NCBI GenBank assembly: GCA_958413765.1 | Contig: CATYVH010000004.1 | Location: 62,001 to 126,000 of the forward strand | From: an uncultured Collinsella sp. | Lineage (GTDB): Bacteria; Actinomycetota; Coriobacteriia; Coriobacteriales; Coriobacteriaceae | Direction: 5' to 3' | Length of the DNA: 64,000 bases | Part shown: positions 55,933-64,000 of the stretch, one piece after another | How the letters are laid out: the number at the start of each line of letters is the position of its first letter | Numbering within the stretch: position 1 is the stretch's first letter | Notes under the pieces: model-generated | Database searches by the model: none | What the model was told of the DNA's origin: nothing | What the model saw: the letters and a program-made list of their open reading frames with translations, nothing else | Made by a program: the position numbers and the translations under genes

Positions 55933-56400
55933 ATGAAGATCGGTATCGGTAACGACCACGCCGCCGTCGAGCTCAAGAACATCATTTCCGAGCACCTGAA
56001 GGAGCGCGGCTGCGAGGTCGTGAACTTTGGCACCGACACCTCCGAGAGCTTTGACTACCCCATCGCCGGCTACAAGGTGGGTAAGGCCGTTGCCAACGGC
56101 GACGTCGACCTGGGCATCCTGATCTGCGGTACCGGCGTCGGGATCAGCCTGGCTGCCAACAAGGTCGAGGGCGTACGCGCCGTCGTGTGCTCCGAGCCCT
56201 TCAGCGCCAAGCTCTCCCGCATGCACAACAACACCAACGTGCTCGCCTTTGGCGCCCGCGTCGTTGGCTCCGAGCTCGCCAAGATGATCGTCGACGAGTG
56301 GCTCGACGCCGAGTTTGAGGGCGGCCGTCACGAGCGTCGCGTTAACCTCCTCAACGAGATCGACCACACGCGCGGCCTTAAGATCGTCGACGAGGCCTAA
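55933..56400 (+). CDS. rpiB: Ribose-5-phosphate isomerase B
   Basis: A 155-residue RpiB/LacB protein interconverting ribose 5-phosphate and ribulose 5-phosphate. MKIGIGNDHAAVELKNIISE, the active-site ILICGTGVGISLAANKVEGVRA near residue 63 (Cys) and HNNTNVLAFGARVVG near residue 98 are diagnostic. The ATG at 55933 has GAGGAA upstream; about 350 bases of open frame before it are not coding. A strong terminator follows. Confidence 0.94.
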   Translation: MKIGIGNDHAAVELKNIISEHLKERGCEVVNFGTDTSESFDYPIAGYKVGKAVANGDVDLGILICGTGVGISLAANKVEGVRAVVCSEPFSAKLSRMHNNTNVLAFGARVVGSELAKMIVDEWLDAEFEGGRHERRVNLLNEIDHTRGLKIVDEA

Positions 56401-56430
56401 AGATTCACAAAGCCATACGACGCTAACGCC

Positions 56431-56465
56431 AGCCCCCGCCCGGAAGAAACATCCGGACGGGGGCT
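56431..56465 (+). terminator. rpiB terminator
   Basis: AGCCCCCGCCCGGA pairs with TCCGGACGGGGGCT, followed by CTTTAGT, 31 bases past the rpiB stop. Confidence 0.8.
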
Positions 56466-56512
56466 CTTTAGTAGATTTGTGGGGGTTTACCAAAAGTCTA
56501 CTGGAATAAAAA

Positions 56513-56542
56513 GGGCGCCGCGGATGAAGTTCCGCGGCGCCC
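56513..56542 (-). terminator. ndk terminator
   Basis: A perfect GGGCGCCGCGGA stem is followed by TTTTTATT on the minus strand, 39 bases beyond the ndk stop. Confidence 0.88.
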
Positions 56543-56580
56543 AAGCCACACGCTAACAGCTTTAAGGAGTCAAAGCTGGT

Positions 56581-56985
56581 TTAGCCAAAAAAGCGCTTGA
56601 TCTCGATCTCGGCGTTCTCCAGGCAGTCGGAGCCGTGGATCACGTTGGCGTTGACATCGACAGCAAAGTCGCCGCGAATGGTGCCGGGGGCAGCATCAAG
56701 CGGGTTGGTGGCGCCCATAAGGGTGCGCATCTTGGAGACAGCGGAGAGGCCGGAAACGACCATCTTGACGACCGGACCGCTCGTCATAAAGTCGCAGAGA
56801 CCGCCAAAGAAGGGCTTGTCGGCCAGATGGGCGTAGTGCTCCTCGACGGTAGCGCGCTCGAGCGTGGTCATCTCCATGCGCTCGATAACAAGGCCGCTGC
56901 GCTCAATGCGAGCAACGATCTCGCCGATCTTGCGATCGCGCACGGCGTCGGGCTTAATCATGATGAAGGTCTTCTCGATAGCCAT
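56581..56985 (-). CDS. ndk: Nucleoside diphosphate kinase
   Basis: A 134-residue enzyme moving phosphate between nucleoside di- and triphosphates. KTFIMIKPDAVRDRKIGEIV at the start and the active-site His in NVIHGSDCLENAEIEI near residue 115 are present. The ATG at 56983-56985 has AAAGG; the 14 extra upstream codons are excluded. Length is normal for bacterial Ndk. Confidence 0.95.
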   Translation of the reverse strand: MAIEKTFIMIKPDAVRDRKIGEIVARIERSGLVIERMEMTTLERATVEEHYAHLADKPFFGGLCDFMTSGPVVKMVVSGLSAVSKMRTLMGATNPLDAAPGTIRGDFAVDVNANVIHGSDCLENAEIEIKRFFG

Positions 56986-57362
56986 AAGGTAGCCTTTCAA
57001 GTAGGTTCGCGCGTGCCCAAGTCCCATTCCGGCACCCGCCTGGACTGCATCGTAACAGAGTTTTAGCTGCAGTTAAACAAAAAGCTGTTTATTGAAACGC
57101 TGCAATTTATTAAAGCGCTCCATATGTGTCACTTCTGTTTCGAAGCCCGATTAGAGTACCATCCGACCGCTCATCAACCACATCGAACAGAGCGGGCGGT
57201 CGGTTGCCACCCGCGAACGTGCCCCCTTCACAACCTGCCCAAAGGTCCTACAGAAGTTCTCGACAAGCTCCTTCCTTCTCTATAACAAAACGGGCGCCCA
57301 CCGTAGCAGGCACCCGTAAAGGCAAGATATGATGAACGCACCAGACAGACGCATCCAATAAG
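56986..57362. other. Gap between argH and ndk
   Basis: This 377-base gap contains the argH terminator (57290-57317), an inverted repeat CCGACCG/CGGTCGG at about 57157-57205, and an AT-rich stretch at 57060-57120 that may carry the ndk promoter. I see no gene in it. Confidence 0.45.
57290..57317 (-). terminator. argH terminator
   Basis: ACGGGTGCC pairs with GGCGCCCGT and is followed by TTTGTT on the minus strand. Confidence 0.75.
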
Positions 57363-58793
57363 CTAATTAGCTCCGTGGCCCATCTCGACGACCTTGGTCA
57401 ACGAGCCAAACACGCCCTCATCGGCCGCAAGCTGCGTCTCGGCGCGCCCCAACTGCACGGCAACGGCGGCAGGAGCGGTGCCGCCCTCGGTCGTGCGCGC
57501 GGCAACGATCGACGGGATGTCGAGCGCCTCGGTAATATCGCGCTCAAAGAGCGGGCTTGCCTCCTGGAACACCTCAAACGGCAGGTCCTCAAGATTGCAG
57601 CCGTGCTTCTCACACATCAGGACCAGATGGCCCACCACGGCATGTGCCTCACGGAACGGCAGACCACGCTTAGCCAGGTAATCGGCAACATCGGTGGCGG
57701 CAAGATGCCCCACGCCGCACTCGCGCGCCATGGCATCCTCGTTGACGGTCCAGGTCGAAATCATTCCGGCCATAACGGACAGGCACTGCATGAGCGTGTG
57801 AGCGGTATCGAGCGCGCCCTCCTTGTCCTCCTGCAAGTCCTTGTTATAAGCGAGCGGCAGGCCCTTCATGGTTACCAGCAGCTGCACCAGGTTGCCGTAC
57901 ACGCGACCGCTCTTACCGCGGATAAGCTCGGCAAAGTCGGGATTCTTCTTCTGCGGCATGATGGACGAGCCAGTGGAGTAGGAGTCTGAAAGCGTGATAA
58001 AGCCAAATTCGGAGCTCGACCACAGCACGATCTCCTCGGAAAGACGCGACAGGTGCATCGCCATGACGGATCCGGCGTAATGCAAATCGAGCAGGAAATC
58101 ACGGTCGGAAACCGCATCGAGCGAGTTGGGAATCACGCCCGCAAAGCCAAGTTCGGCAGCCGTCATCTGGCGATCGAGCGGATAGCTCGTACCGGCAAGC
58201 GCGGCAGCACCCAGCGGGCAGTTGTCGGCGGCATCAAAGGCGGCCTTCAGACGTGTAAAGTCGCGCGCGAACATCCAGGAATACGCCAGCAGATGATGTG
58301 ACAGCAGCACGGGCTGAGCATGCTGCATGTGCGTGTAACCCGGCAGAATCACCTTGTCGTACTTCTTGGCCGCATCCACCAGCACGTGGCGCAACTGCAG
58401 GTTGGCCTCCATGAGCTCCTTGGCCAACGCCTTGACGCCCAGGCGCGTATCGGTCGCCACCTGGTCGTTGCGCGAACGTCCGGTATGCAAGCGCTTGCCG
58501 GCCTCGCCGATGCGACGCGTCAGCTCGCTCTCGATGGACATATGGATGTCCTCGTCGTTGATATCGAAGGTGAAGTTGCCGGCATCGATATCCTGTTCGA
58601 TTCCGGTCAGGCCCTCGGCAATCGCCTGCTCATCCTCGGCACTGATGATGCCCTGGGCCGCCAGCATCTTGGCATGCGCCTTAGAACCGGCGATATCCTG
58701 CTTATAGAGATGTTTGTCGACCGGCAGCGACGCGCCAAACTCCTGCGTGACCTCGGCCACTCCCGCCTCAAAACGACCGCCCCAAAGAGCCAT
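57363..58793 (-). CDS. argH: Argininosuccinate lyase
   Basis: A 476-residue fumarase/aspartase-superfamily enzyme, the last step of arginine synthesis (argininosuccinate to arginine and fumarate). The family signature GSSIMPQKKNPDFAELIRG is near residue 285, with SRNDQVATDTRLGVK near residue 110 and GYTHMQHAQPVLLSHHLLAY near residue 155. The ATG at 58791-58793 gives the conserved start MALWGGRF and has AAAGGGG upstream; 25 additional codons upstream are excluded. A small ORF separates it from argG. Confidence 0.95.
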   Translation of the reverse strand: MALWGGRFEAGVAEVTQEFGASLPVDKHLYKQDIAGSKAHAKMLAAQGIISAEDEQAIAEGLTGIEQDIDAGNFTFDINDEDIHMSIESELTRRIGEAGKRLHTGRSRNDQVATDTRLGVKALAKELMEANLQLRHVLVDAAKKYDKVILPGYTHMQHAQPVLLSHHLLAYSWMFARDFTRLKAAFDAADNCPLGAAALAGTSYPLDRQMTAAELGFAGVIPNSLDAVSDRDFLLDLHYAGSVMAMHLSRLSEEIVLWSSSEFGFITLSDSYSTGSSIMPQKKNPDFAELIRGKSGRVYGNLVQLLVTMKGLPLAYNKDLQEDKEGALDTAHTLMQCLSVMAGMISTWTVNEDAMARECGVGHLAATDVADYLAKRGLPFREAHAVVGHLVLMCEKHGCNLEDLPFEVFQEASPLFERDITEALDIPSIVAARTTEGGTAPAAVAVQLGRAETQLAADEGVFGSLTKVVEMGHGAN

Positions 58794-58911
58794 GGAACCG
58801 TCCCCTTTCTCCAAATACCAAAACAAGCGCCCAAAGCAATGCGCCATGTCGCTAAAGCGATTTTTCAACCGCTAGTTTTACACAATCCCCACCGTGCGCG
58901 GGACCATGTTG

Positions 58912-59082
58912 CTAATTTGCAAAGAAGTGACGCACCAAGCACTTGGCGCCCAACGTCTCCCTCCGGATGTTGCCTTGCGAACCATCGATCCAGGCCTTCA
59001 GGCTCACAGGAACGTCCTCGACCTTTGCAGCATCGAACTCGGGCGCGAGGGCAAGTAAGGCATGCGCGACAGCGTTGAACAT
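58912..59082 (-). CDS. Small hypothetical protein between argG and argH
   Basis: A 56-residue frame starting at the ATG at 59080-59082, with GAGGAG eight bases upstream and ending with TAG at 58912-58914. It reads MFNAVAHALLALAPEFD... and ends CLVRHFFAN. It has Collinsella-like codon use, a predicted amphipathic N-terminus and no known motif. It is oriented with argG and argH. I do not recognise the family; the ribosome site and codon composition make it a better candidate than chance. Confidence 0.5.
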   Translation of the reverse strand: MFNAVAHALLALAPEFDAAKVEDVPVSLKAWIDGSQGNIRRETLGAKCLVRHFFAN

Positions 59083-59132
59083 AATGGATACTCCTCATAT
59101 ATATAGGCACAGAGCCGCCAAATTGATAGAAG

Positions 59133-59160
59133 GAGCCCCGCCGGACAACCCCGTCGGGGC
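59133..59160 (-). promoter_or_regulatory. Leader hairpin upstream of the small ORF
   Basis: AGCCCCG pairs with CGGGGCT in the leader of the small ORF. On the minus strand it is followed by CCTTCTATC, a poor T run, so it may be a weak terminator behind argG or an RNA control element. Confidence 0.35.
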
Positions 59161-59314
59161 TCGGACTCAGCCGCAGATGCGACGTCATATATGCGGGCGG
59201 AACGTAGGGGCCACCGATGTTAAGAAGTGTCAGCAAGCATAACGAAAGGTAGGGACCCCGTGCGCCCGTTATGTATCACGCGGATGGGCCGCGCGGATAC
59301 CAAGGAAAGAGCCC

Positions 59315-60541
59315 TTAAGCCTGGGCGGCAGCAGAGCTGGGGCCCTGGACCTTAGCCCACGTCTTGAGCGACAGCGTATCGATCTCGATAAAGCCGGCGC
59401 TGGCCTTCTCGTCAAACGTGGTGTCGCGGTCGTAGGTAGCCAGACCGTAGTCGTAGAGGCTGAAGGGGCTCTTGCGGCCGACGACATGGCAGTTGCCCTT
59501 AAAGAACTTCAGACGGACAGTGCCGGTCACGAACTTCTGGGTATCGGCCATAAAGGCATCGAGCGCGTTTTTGAGCGGGCTGTACCACTGGCCGTTGTAC
59601 ACGGCGGTGGCCCAATCCTGCTCGAGCTTGATCTTGGTCTTGAGCAGGTCGCCCTCGACGCAGATGTCCTCGAGCGCCTTGTGGGCGGTGATGAGCGTCA
59701 GGGCGCCGGGAACCTCGTAGCACTCGCGGCTCTTAAGGCCCACCAGGCGATCCTCGACCAGATCGAGACGGCCAAAGCCATTGTCGCCGGAGATCTTGTT
59801 GAGGGCGATGACGATCTCGGAGAGCTTCATCTTCTTGCCGTCGACGGCGACAGGCTTGCCGGCCTCAAACTCAATCTCGGTGTAGGTCGGAGTATCCGGC
59901 GTGTCCTCGGGGTTCTTGGTCATTACCCAAGCGTCGTCGAGCGGCTCGTTCCAGGGATCCTCCAGGTGGCCGCACTCAATGGCACGACCCCACAGGTTGT
60001 CGTCGATGGAGTAGGGGTTGTCGTTGGCACCCTCGGGAACCGGCACGTTGTGGGCGTGGGCGTAGGCGACCTCGTCGGGACGGCACTTCAGGTCCCACTC
60101 GCGAACCGGGGCGATCACCTTGAGCTCGGGGTCGAGGGCCTTGACGGCGGCCTCAAAACGGACCTGGTCGTTACCCTTGCCGGTGCAGCCGTGGGCGACG
60201 TAGGTCGCGCCAAACTCGTGAGCGATCTCGACAAGCTTCTTGGCGAGCAGCGGGCGAGACAGCGCGGAGAGCAGCGGGTACTTGTTCTCGTACATGGAGT
60301 TTGCGGCGATGGCCTTAGTCAGGAACTCATCGGAGAACTCGTCGCGCAGGTCGAGCACCTGGCAATCGAGAACGCCAAGGTCAAGCGCCTTCTGCTTCTT
60401 GGCATCCAAGCCGGTCTCCTCCTGGCCCACGTTGCCGCAGACGCAAACGACATCGAGATTCTTCTCGTCCTGGAGCCACTTGACACATACGGATGTATCA
60501 AGACCACCGGAATATGCGAGAACGACTTTTTCCTTGCTCAT
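59315..60541 (-). CDS. argG: Argininosuccinate synthase
   Basis: A 408-residue enzyme joining citrulline and aspartate with ATP. The N-type ATP pyrophosphatase P-loop VVLAYSGGLDTSVCVKWL is at residue 6. ATYVAHGCTGKGNDQVRFE is near residue 110 and NPYSIDDNLWGRAIECG near residue 170. The ATG at 60539-60541 follows GAAAGG. The order argG, small ORF, argH on one strand suggests an arginine unit. A hairpin element lies 51 bases upstream; no ArgR box was recognised. Confidence 0.95.
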   Translation of the reverse strand: MSKEKVVLAYSGGLDTSVCVKWLQDEKNLDVVCVCGNVGQEETGLDAKKQKALDLGVLDCQVLDLRDEFSDEFLTKAIAANSMYENKYPLLSALSRPLLAKKLVEIAHEFGATYVAHGCTGKGNDQVRFEAAVKALDPELKVIAPVREWDLKCRPDEVAYAHAHNVPVPEGANDNPYSIDDNLWGRAIECGHLEDPWNEPLDDAWVMTKNPEDTPDTPTYTEIEFEAGKPVAVDGKKMKLSEIVIALNKISGDNGFGRLDLVEDRLVGLKSRECYEVPGALTLITAHKALEDICVEGDLLKTKIKLEQDWATAVYNGQWYSPLKNALDAFMADTQKFVTGTVRLKFFKGNCHVVGRKSPFSLYDYGLATYDRDTTFDEKASAGFIEIDTLSLKTWAKVQGPSSAAAQA

Positions 60542-60591
60542 GGCTGTTTCCTTTCGCCCTTGGTAGCTAGTTAGAACATCGGTCAGTTGCA

Positions 60592-60707
60592 AGTCATTTC
60601 GAGGTCAAAAAACCGTGCAATATCAGGTTAAATAGCAAAAAGCAGCACAGCATGCCCTAGAAACATGCAGCAATATCGTGCTAAAACCCAACGACCTCAA
60701 AATGACT
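60592..60707. repeat. 116-base inverted-repeat element upstream of argG
   Basis: AGTCATTTCGAGGTC (60592-60606) pairs with GACCTCAAAATGACT (60693-60707) at 14 of 15 positions. Inside are a GCATG/CATGC hairpin and two copies of GCAATATC. It lies within the argG promoter or leader region. Confidence 0.6.
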
Positions 60708-61136
60708 CTGTTGGGGCATTTCACCCCATACGAACAGAGACGATTGTTATCGTCGTCGGGAAATTGCGCGCTGGCGTCGGATGGCATTATCTGCAGTGGT
60801 GATGATCTTTACGAACTGCATCTGCCTCTCCTTTCACCTATCGCCGGGCGCAATTCTAATATCGTAAACGGTACCTTTTCTTCGGTAAGCGGTTGTATTT
60901 CCGTCTCCGTTTTCGATGGTCGCTATATTACGCTAAAGTGCCCGCAGCACAAGCGACAAATTCAAATTTCTGAAAAGTTTTTTCATTACTTTGTGAAGCG
61001 TGGTGCAAATACGCTCCGTTCCTGCGACAATACGCTCAGTTACTGGTTGATGGTTATAACGTCTGAAACAATTTCGAAACGAAAGGCGCGCTTTTATGCA
61101 AACTTACGAATCGGACACCAATATCGGAAGCATTAA
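60702..61136 (+). CDS. Uncertain ORF in AT-rich leader of the Cof phosphatase
   Basis: An open frame of about 145 codons (MTLLGHFTPYEQRRL...) fills the otherwise empty 554-base gap and overlaps the start of the next gene by 41 bases in another frame. It lacks a convincing ribosome site, its codon use is unlike the neighbours and no motif is recognised. It may be a decayed gene, a horizontally acquired fragment, or simply a long 5' leader. Confidence 0.2.
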   Translation: MTLLGHFTPYEQRRLLSSSGNCALASDGIICSGDDLYELHLPLLSPIAGRNSNIVNGTFSSVSGCISVSVFDGRYITLKCPQHKRQIQISEKFFHYFVKRGANTLRSCDNTLSYWLMVITSETISKRKARFYANLRIGHQYRKH

Positions 61137-61923
61137 GATTCTCGCCGTCGACATGGACAAGACGCTGCTCACCGACAAGCGCGTGTTGCCGCAGGGTCTT
61201 GATGAGCGCCTGGACAAGCTCGCCGACGCAGGCATTGTATTCTGCCCCGCCAGCGGACGCCCCGCCCCCAAACTCGAGGAAATGTTCGAGAGCATTAAGA
61301 ACCGCCTTGCTTTTTGTCCCGACAACGGAGCCTGCGTCATCTATCGCGGCAGCTATATCTATAAGAGCAACATCGATGTGGCGCTGTATCAGCAGGTGCT
61401 CGCTCGTGCCTCGGAGGACCCGCGCGCCGTTCCCGTCCTGTGCTGCTTCGACGAGTTCTACGTGCTTGCCCGCGACCACCAATACCACGACGAGATCAGC
61501 GTCTACTACAACACAATCAACTACGTCGATAGCTTTGAGGGCATCGATATCGAGTCCAATAAGATCTCGATCTTCTTCCCCGCCTATGATGCCGAGCCTG
61601 CATTCCGCGAGACCTATAGCCCCGAGTTCTCGGACAAGCTCTACGTCACCAACGCCGGGCGCGAGTGGATCGACTTCATGAACCTGGGCGTCGACAAGGG
61701 CGCCGGCGTCGCGCACCTGTGCGAGCACCTGGGCATTGGTATCGCCGATGCCGCCGCCGTGGGCGACACCTACAACGATATTCCCATGCTCGAGCGCGTC
61801 GGGCATAGCTTTATCGTGGACAATGCAGAGGAGCACATGAACGCGCATGCCAAGTGGCGCATTCCGAGTAACAACGACGGGGGCGTACTGACGCTCATCG
61901 ACGCCATCCTGGCGGCTCGGTAA
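61096..61923 (+). CDS. Cof-type HAD-IIB phosphatase
   Basis: A 275-residue sugar or nucleotide phosphatase-like protein. Motif I is ILAVDMDKTLLTDKRVLPQG near residue 17, motif II FCPASGRP near residue 52 and motifs III/IV are DKGAGVAHLCEHLGI with AAVGDTYNDIPML near residue 220. The C2-type cap is in between. The ATG at 61096 has AAAGG upstream. The substrate is not predictable. Long-hairpin copy B starts 12 bases after the stop and a strong terminator follows at 62133. Confidence 0.9.
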   Translation: MQTYESDTNIGSIKILAVDMDKTLLTDKRVLPQGLDERLDKLADAGIVFCPASGRPAPKLEEMFESIKNRLAFCPDNGACVIYRGSYIYKSNIDVALYQQVLARASEDPRAVPVLCCFDEFYVLARDHQYHDEISVYYNTINYVDSFEGIDIESNKISIFFPAYDAEPAFRETYSPEFSDKLYVTNAGREWIDFMNLGVDKGAGVAHLCEHLGIGIADAAAVGDTYNDIPMLERVGHSFIVDNAEEHMNAHAKWRIPSNNDGGVLTLIDAILAAR

Positions 61924-61934
61924 CGTGGCTCGTC

Positions 61935-62064
61935 GGACCTGGCCGGGCGGCGCGGATTAGTTTTTCGTTCGGTCAGGTCCTGGGCTCGCTCGGAAAGCAC
62001 ATTAAGTGCTTTCCGGCTCGTGCGGAATCTACGAAAAACTAATCCGCGCCGCCCGGCCAGGTCC
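61935..62064 (+). repeat. Long-hairpin element family 1, copy B
   Basis: Arms of 33 bases (61935-61967 and 62032-62064) are perfectly complementary. The core is nearly identical to copy A: TCGGTCAGGTCCTGG, apical GGAAAGCAC-ATTAA-GTGCTTTCC, then CTCGTGCGGAATCTACG. The arms (GGACCTGGCCGGGCGGCGCG...) share almost nothing with those of copy A. Confidence 0.85.
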
Positions 62065-62132
62065 TAGGTTTACTTTCCTGCCGCCAAGATGGCGTCTTGA
62101 GTGTCTAGATACTTAGCTGAAATGATTTGAGC

Positions 62133-62167
62133 AGAGGGGAGCCCCTTGTTGGAAGGGGCTCCCCTCT
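62133..62167 (+). terminator. Terminator of the Cof phosphatase gene
   Basis: AGAGGGGAGCCCCTT-GTTGG-AAGGGGCTCCCCTCT is a perfect 15-bp stem followed by GTTTTGG. Confidence 0.85.
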
Positions 62168-62180
62168 GTTTTGGTTACTG

Positions 62181-62211
62181 TGGGACAAATTAATCAGCAA
62201 TGTTTGTCCCA
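62181..62211. repeat. TGGGACAAA/TTTGTCCCA inverted repeat
   Basis: Nine-base arms surround TTAATCAGCAATG. A degenerate relative (GGGACAAATTGATCAG) is at about 50044-50060 next to metY. Confidence 0.55.
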
Positions 62212-62268
62212 AATCTTAAGTATGTGGGGGCTTGCGTCTTGGGCGAGCTTGCCTTACCGAGTGCTTTC

Positions 62269-64000
62269 CTATTTGGCGTCGGCCCAGGTTACTCCGGTTG
62301 AGGCTTCGGCGATTAGGGGTACTCGGAGGTCTACGACGTGTTCCATGACGTCGCGGACCATGGTGGTGAGGCGCTCGACTTCGTTGACGGGGCACTCAAA
62401 GTCCAGTTCGTCGTGTACCTGCAAGATCATGTGGGCGGCAAAACCCTCTTCTTCCAGGCGGCGGCTTACGCGGGCCATGGCGATCTTGATGATGTCGGCG
62501 GCGGTGCCCTGCATGGGGTGGTTCATGGCCGTGCGCTCACCAAAGCCGCGGAGCTGTGGGTTTTTGGCCTTGAGCTCGGGAATATGGCGTCTGCGGCCAT
62601 ACATGGTCTCGGCATAGCCCGTCTGCTTGGCTCGCGCCACCACATTGTCGAGGAACGTGCGCACGCCCGGGTAGGCCTCGTAGTAGCGATCGATCATATC
62701 GCGCGCCTCGGCCATCGAGATGTGCAGCGACTGCGACAGACCATAGGCCTGCTGACCGTACACGATGCCAAAGTTCACGGCCTTGGCGCGGCTACGCAGG
62801 TCGGGTGTCACCTCGGACACCGGCACGCCAAATACGCGCGCGGCCGTCTCGGCATGGAAGTCCTCGCCCTCGTTGAAGGCGCGCACCAGGTGCTCGTCAC
62901 CCGAAAGATGCGCGAGCAGGCGCAGCTCGATCTGCGAGTAGTCCACCGCCAAAAAGACGCTGCCCTCGCCCGCCGAGAACGCCGTCTTGACGGTACGCCC
63001 CAGCTCCGAGCGCGTCGGAATGTTTTGCAGATTGGGGTCGCTCGAAGACAAACGCCCCGTCGCGGTGATGGTCTGGTTGTACGTGGTGTGCACACGCCCG
63101 TCACCACGGCGCAGCGGGCCCAGCGTGTCCAGATAGGTCGACTTAATCTTGGACTTCTCACGCCAGTCCAAAATCAGGCGCACGATCTCGTGGTCGCGGG
63201 CAAGGTCGCTCAGCACCTTGGCGTTGGTCGAATAGTAGCCGCGCTTGGTCTTTTTGAGGCCCTTGGTCGGAAGTCCCATAACATCAAACAGCACGTGCGA
63301 GAGTTGCATGGGGCTGCCGATGTTAAAGGTCTCGTCGCCGGCCAGGTCGCGAATGCTGCGCTCGACCTCAGTGATCTGGGTAGCAAGTCCCTCGGACAGA
63401 CTGTGCAGGCGGTCGGGATCCACGAGCATGCCCGCGCGCTCCATCTTGGCAAGCACCGGCACGAGCGGCATCTCGATCCCATCGAACACGTTGGCGGCGT
63501 TCTCGCGGGCCATGCGGTCACGCAGCGGTGCAACCAGCGCCAGCGTCAAGGCCGCCGTGCGAGCGGCGGGCGCAGGAGCGTCCTCGCCAGCACCCTCTGC
63601 GCCGCGCGCCGCAGGCAGCGCCATCTGCAGATACGTATCGGCCAGATACACCTCGTCAAACTCGGAGCGGTCGGAATCCAACAGGTAGGCGGCAACAACG
63701 GTATCGAAGATGCGCGTGGAATCGACTGCCAGCGGATCCATGAGCTCGAGCTCAGAAGAATCGATGGGCGAAAGCTCATGCAGAAGCGCCTTCATATCCG
63801 GGCTCGCCACACGGCCTTCCATAAACAGACGCGCGAGCACGCCGGCAATCACGCCGTGGGCGAAGTTGAAGCCCTCAACCTCAGCCGCCGCACCGCTGTC
63901 GCCCTCCTCGAGCGCAAACAGGCCCTTGGACGTCGCCAACCACAGCGTGCGCGTCAGCCCAAAGAGCGCGCCCTCTTCCTTGTCATCGTCCACCACGGCG
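62269..64000 (-). CDS. polA: DNA polymerase I, C-terminal part (5' end outside window)
   Basis: The last 576 or so residues of Pol I; the N-terminal 5'-3' exonuclease domain and the true start are beyond position 64000. Polymerase motif A is AVDYSQIELRLLAHLSGDE, motif B DLRSRAKAVNFGIVYGQQAY and motif C LQVHDELDFE. TATGRLSSSDPNLQNIPTR and GTAADIIKIAMARVSRRL are also present. The middle (3'-5' exonuclease-like) part looks degenerate, as in many Gram-positive Pol I, but this is a weak inference. It fills gaps and removes primers in replication and repair. Confidence 0.95.
   Translation of the reverse strand, partial: AVVDDDKEEGALFGLTRTLWLATSKGLFALEEGDSGAAAEVEGFNFAHGVIAGVLARLFMEGRVASPDMKALLHELSPIDSSELELMDPLAVDSTRIFDTVVAAYLLDSDRSEFDEVYLADTYLQMALPAARGAEGAGEDAPAPAARTAALTLALVAPLRDRMARENAANVFDGIEMPLVPVLAKMERAGMLVDPDRLHSLSEGLATQITEVERSIRDLAGDETFNIGSPMQLSHVLFDVMGLPTKGLKKTKRGYYSTNAKVLSDLARDHEIVRLILDWREKSKIKSTYLDTLGPLRRGDGRVHTTYNQTITATGRLSSSDPNLQNIPTRSELGRTVKTAFSAGEGSVFLAVDYSQIELRLLAHLSGDEHLVRAFNEGEDFHAETAARVFGVPVSEVTPDLRSRAKAVNFGIVYGQQAYGLSQSLHISMAEARDMIDRYYEAYPGVRTFLDNVVARAKQTGYAETMYGRRRHIPELKAKNPQLRGFGERTAMNHPMQGTAADIIKIAMARVSRRLEEEGFAAHMILQVHDELDFECPVNEVERLTTMVRDVMEHVVDLRVPLIAEASTGVTWADAK

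Overview
The window looks like the chromosome of a gut Coriobacteriia species, most likely Collinsella. This is inferred from high-GC Actinobacteria-type proteins, an anaerobic gene set (selenocysteine machinery, a double-cubane reductase pair, formate transporter, xanthine dehydrogenase-type molybdoenzyme, molybdate uptake) and many palindromic intergenic elements. No database search was possible; identities rest on recognised motifs and family knowledge.

Layout. 1-3759: the minus-strand start of an exopolysaccharide operon (loaP-type antiterminator, initiating sugar transferase, glycosyltransferase, pyruvyl transferase, then the start of an iron-sulfur F420-hydrogenase-beta-like protein). 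4084-6496: thrS and a membrane zinc-ribbon protein. 6982-11410 (plus): a GlpA-like/GlpB-like/DUF1667 oxidoreductase trio and an M24 peptidase. 11761-19860 (minus): folC, valS, clpX, clpP, tig, the protein quality-control genes in tandem. 19952-25432: tRNA-Leu, a fused xanthine dehydrogenase-type enzyme with its FAD subunit, and gdhA. 25695-29277: selA-selB-selC, the whole Sec-insertion apparatus. 29462-32101: formate/nitrite channel, tRNA-Gly, tRNA-Pro and a branched-chain amino acid carrier. 32169-37469: a second selenium operon (double-cubane reductase, activase, selD, yedF, DUF3343, cysteine desulfurase). 37899-43316: modA-modB-modC, mogA and moeA. 43531-51338: CLC channel, lipid kinase, rescue-factor-like protein, xpt, MFS exporter, metY, a C_GCAxxG_C_C protein and a YigZ protein. 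51422-51783: RNase P RNA. 52105-56985: rpsA, HAD, cyuA, rpiB, ndk. 57363-61923: argG, a small ORF, argH and a Cof phosphatase. The right edge cuts through polA.

How the genes fit together. Selenium and molybdenum metabolism dominate the middle. SelD makes selenophosphate and is itself read through an in-frame UGA (35263-35265). SelA/SelB/tRNA-Sec use selenophosphate for selenocysteine. YedF, DUF3343 and the cysteine desulfurase probably handle selenium or sulfur delivery. ModABC, MogA and MoeA supply the molybdenum cofactor needed by the xanthine dehydrogenase-type enzyme and, elsewhere in the genome, probably by formate dehydrogenase; the formate channel beside selA fits this.

The least explained content is intergenic: several classes of long inverted-repeat elements. 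One family has three copies (13261-13369, 16102-16216, 61935-62064) with a shared core while the long arms differ in sequence yet stay complementary. Other candidates for follow-up are a 9-base G tract at the start of the initiating sugar transferase, a three-fold tandem palindromic repeat before the oxidoreductase operon, a short leader ORF before the double-cubane reductase, and a possible small RNA next to rnpB.
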